DNA of 14,924 bases from Actinomycetota bacterium (GTDB lineage Bacteria; Actinomycetota; Actinomycetes; Nanopelagicales; Nanopelagicaceae). A model generated the notes under the pieces. That model was not told the DNA's origin. It did not search any database and saw nothing but the letters and a program-made list of their open reading frames with translations. The stretch is taken from positions 1 to 14,924 of the forward strand of contig CANCUC010000006.1 in NCBI GenBank assembly GCA_947381255.1, written 5' to 3'. Made by a program: the position numbers and the translations under genes. Numbering within the stretch: position 1 is the stretch's first letter; every line of letters starts with the position of its first letter. Below, piece by piece: positions 13,880-14,924 of the stretch.

Positions 13880-13963
13880 TGTCCGAGAGGGGACTTGAAC
13901 CCCTAAGCCCTTGCGGGCACTAACACCTCAAGCTAGCGCGTCTGCCAATTCCGCCACCCGGAC
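13880..13963 (-). tRNA. tRNA-Leu (anticodon GAG)
   Basis: The minus-strand sequence folds as a class II tRNA. The acceptor stem GTCCGGG pairs with CTCGGAC (one G-T), with discriminator A. The D-arm begins TGGCGGAATTGGCAGACGC, typical of tRNA-Leu. The anticodon stem CTAGC/GTTAG encloses TTGAGGT, giving anticodon GAG for CUC and CUU. The long variable arm is GCCC/GGGC with a GCAA tetraloop. The T-arm is AGGGG/CCCCT with loop TTCAAGT. CCA is not encoded: ACAAG follows. Confidence 0.95.
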
Positions 13964-14076
13964 CGGTGCAGCCATTGGCCCAAGGGCCGGCTGAGTGACC
14001 AAGGATACCAATACAAATGACCTAGCCATGCCAAGGCTTCGTGGCAGTTAGGTGGCCGTTAAGGCAGAATGCGGAT
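13964..14076. other. Divergent gap between tRNA-Leu and the M20 gene
   Basis: This 113-bp gap must hold the promoters for both the tRNA (-) and the M20 gene (+). On the minus strand TATCCT (14007-14002) is the best -10 candidate, about 38 nt before the mature tRNA, leaving a 5' leader for RNase P. That leader contains the short palindrome GGCCCAAGGGCC (13977-13988). No clear -35 was found and no small ORF is supported. Confidence 0.35.
14065..14070 (+). promoter_or_regulatory. Candidate -10 box of a leaderless M20 hydrolase promoter
   Basis: CAGAAT ends 6 nt before the ATG at 14077, the same spacing as the hexamers before metK, def, rpe and hisE. It departs from TANNNT at the first base. No Shine-Dalgarno is present. 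Confidence 0.4.
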
Positions 14077-14924
14077 ATGGAAACCGCCGACCTAATCTCA
14101 CTCGAAGATGACTGCATTCAACTCCTTCAGGAGCTCATCCGAATCCCTAGCGTTAATTATGGAGAGGGTAAGGGCGATGAAGAGGCGGTCGCTAAATTTG
14201 TCGTTGCTAAGTTAGCTGAAGTAGGTATCGACTCCGAACTTATCGAGACTGGTCCAAAGCGTTTCAACGTTGTCGCCCGCATTGCAGGAGCTGACACAAA
14301 TCGTCCAGGTTTGGTTGTGCACGGCCACCTCGATGTTGTACCTGCCAATGCCGCTGATTGGAGTTTTGATCCCTTCGTTGGCGATATCAAGGATGGTTAT
14401 GTGCGCGGCCGCGGCGCCGTTGATATGAAGGATGGCGATGCAATGTTCCTGGCGATTGCCAGATCATGGGCTCGCACTGGATATGTTCCACCTCGAAATA
14501 TTCTGCTCGTCTTCTTTGCCGATGAAGAGGCCGGGAGCTCCTTTGGGTCACGTTGGATGGTTGCCAACCGTCCGGAGATTTTCGAAGGGTATTCTGAGGC
14601 GATCTCAGAAGTTGGTGGATTCTCCGTAACCATTACCGGCGGACATCGCCTCTACTTCATTGAGACCGCTGAAAAGGGAATTCAATGGATGGAAATTACG
14701 GCGCATGGAACCGCAGGCCATGGATCTTTCATCAACCATGACAACGCTGTTACAAAATTAGCGCGAATTATTGATCGCATTGGAAGTCATGTATGGCCAC
14801 AACGCGAAACTGCAACCGGCGCAAAGTTCTGGGGGAAGATCGCGGAGTTAACTGGCGAGAAATATGATCCAGCACGTGCCACAGATTTGTTAAAGCACAT
14901 CGGAGGAGCGGCGAGAATGATGGG
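14077..14924 (+). CDS. M20-family metallo-hydrolase/dipeptidase (3' partial)
   Basis: This is a two-metal hydrolase of the M20/ArgE/DapE/CPG2 superfamily, probably a cytoplasmic peptidase or deacylase. The frame is open from ATG 14077 to the window edge, giving 282 residues without a stop. Metal and catalytic residues are in place: His84 and Asp86 (VHGHLDVVPA), Asp116 (GRGAVDMKDG, the bridging ligand), the Glu150-Glu151 pair (ADEEAGSSFGS) and Glu178 (AISEVGG). GHGSF (214-218) opens the dimerisation lid domain. The sequence resembles the actinobacterial M20 group that includes M. tuberculosis Rv2141c, where FIETAEKG-like and SEVGG-like blocks occur. DapE and ArgE are less likely, but the substrate cannot be read from sequence. 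The remaining third is outside the window. Confidence 0.93.
   Translation, partial: METADLISLEDDCIQLLQELIRIPSVNYGEGKGDEEAVAKFVVAKLAEVGIDSELIETGPKRFNVVARIAGADTNRPGLVVHGHLDVVPANAADWSFDPFVGDIKDGYVRGRGAVDMKDGDAMFLAIARSWARTGYVPPRNILLVFFADEEAGSSFGSRWMVANRPEIFEGYSEAISEVGGFSVTITGGHRLYFIETAEKGIQWMEITAHGTAGHGSFINHDNAVTKLARIIDRIGSHVWPQRETATGAKFWGKIAELTGEKYDPARATDLLKHIGGAARMM

Noticed and set aside
13977..13988. GGCCCAAGGGCC as a terminator upstream of tRNA-Leu
   Set aside because: A 5-bp stem with a 2-nt loop is too strained, there is no T-run, and the position fits a tRNA 5' leader.
1..14924. Mobile elements, CRISPR arrays, toxin-antitoxin or defence genes
   Set aside because: No transposase, integrase, repeat array, direct-repeat junction or defence domain was seen. 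Gene order and composition look like core chromosome throughout.

Overview
The window is a gene-dense, moderate-GC stretch of an actinobacterial chromosome. The gene order coaBC-metK-priA-def-fmt-rsmB-rpe, the PriA type with a degenerate helicase core, the HisE/HisG pair, and SerB beside an orphan ABC ATPase all match actinobacteria such as Mycobacterium and Streptomyces. The base composition is clearly lower in GC than in those genera. Intergenic gaps are very short and many stops overlap starts. This would suit a streamlined aquatic lineage such as the freshwater acI group (Nanopelagicales). That placement is inference from composition, packing and gene order.

Layout. 1-7324 (+) is housekeeping: the CoaB end of coaBC (cut by the window edge), metK (SAM synthetase), priA (primosome; split into two frames near 2261), def and fmt (removal and addition of formyl groups in translation initiation), rsmB (16S rRNA m5C methylation) and rpe (pentose phosphate pathway). 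7367-7491 is an FMN riboswitch, followed by a PnuC-family transporter of the RibM/PnuX type. 8320-9444 (+) is hisE-hisG, steps 2 and 1 of histidine synthesis. 9449-10356 (-) is a split serB: a free-standing ACT-domain gene overlapping a gene for the catalytic phosphatase. Divergent from it, 10407-12798 (+) holds an orphan ABC ATPase, a UppP/BacA-like undecaprenyl diphosphatase and a DUF554 membrane protein. This run ends in a strong hairpin lying inside the last DUF554 codons. Convergent to it is a zinc alcohol dehydrogenase (-), behind a tRNA-Leu(GAG) (-). An M20 metallo-hydrolase (+) runs off the right edge.

Three themes stand out. First, most transcription-unit heads have a TANNNT-like -10 hexamer 6-8 nt before the start codon and no Shine-Dalgarno. 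This is the layout of leaderless transcripts. Some internal or riboswitch-controlled genes instead carry good Shine-Dalgarno sequences. Second, the interval between rpe and hisE, which in relatives such as Streptomyces holds riboflavin genes, here keeps only the FMN riboswitch and the transporter. This suggests a change from making to importing riboflavin. Third, two normally continuous proteins (PriA and SerB) are encoded in two pieces by different means: a probable indel in PriA and a clean stop/start overlap at a domain boundary in SerB.

No mobile elements, CRISPR arrays, phage genes or defence systems are visible. The window is mostly ordinary core genome, and its interest lies in the expression architecture and gene remodelling.
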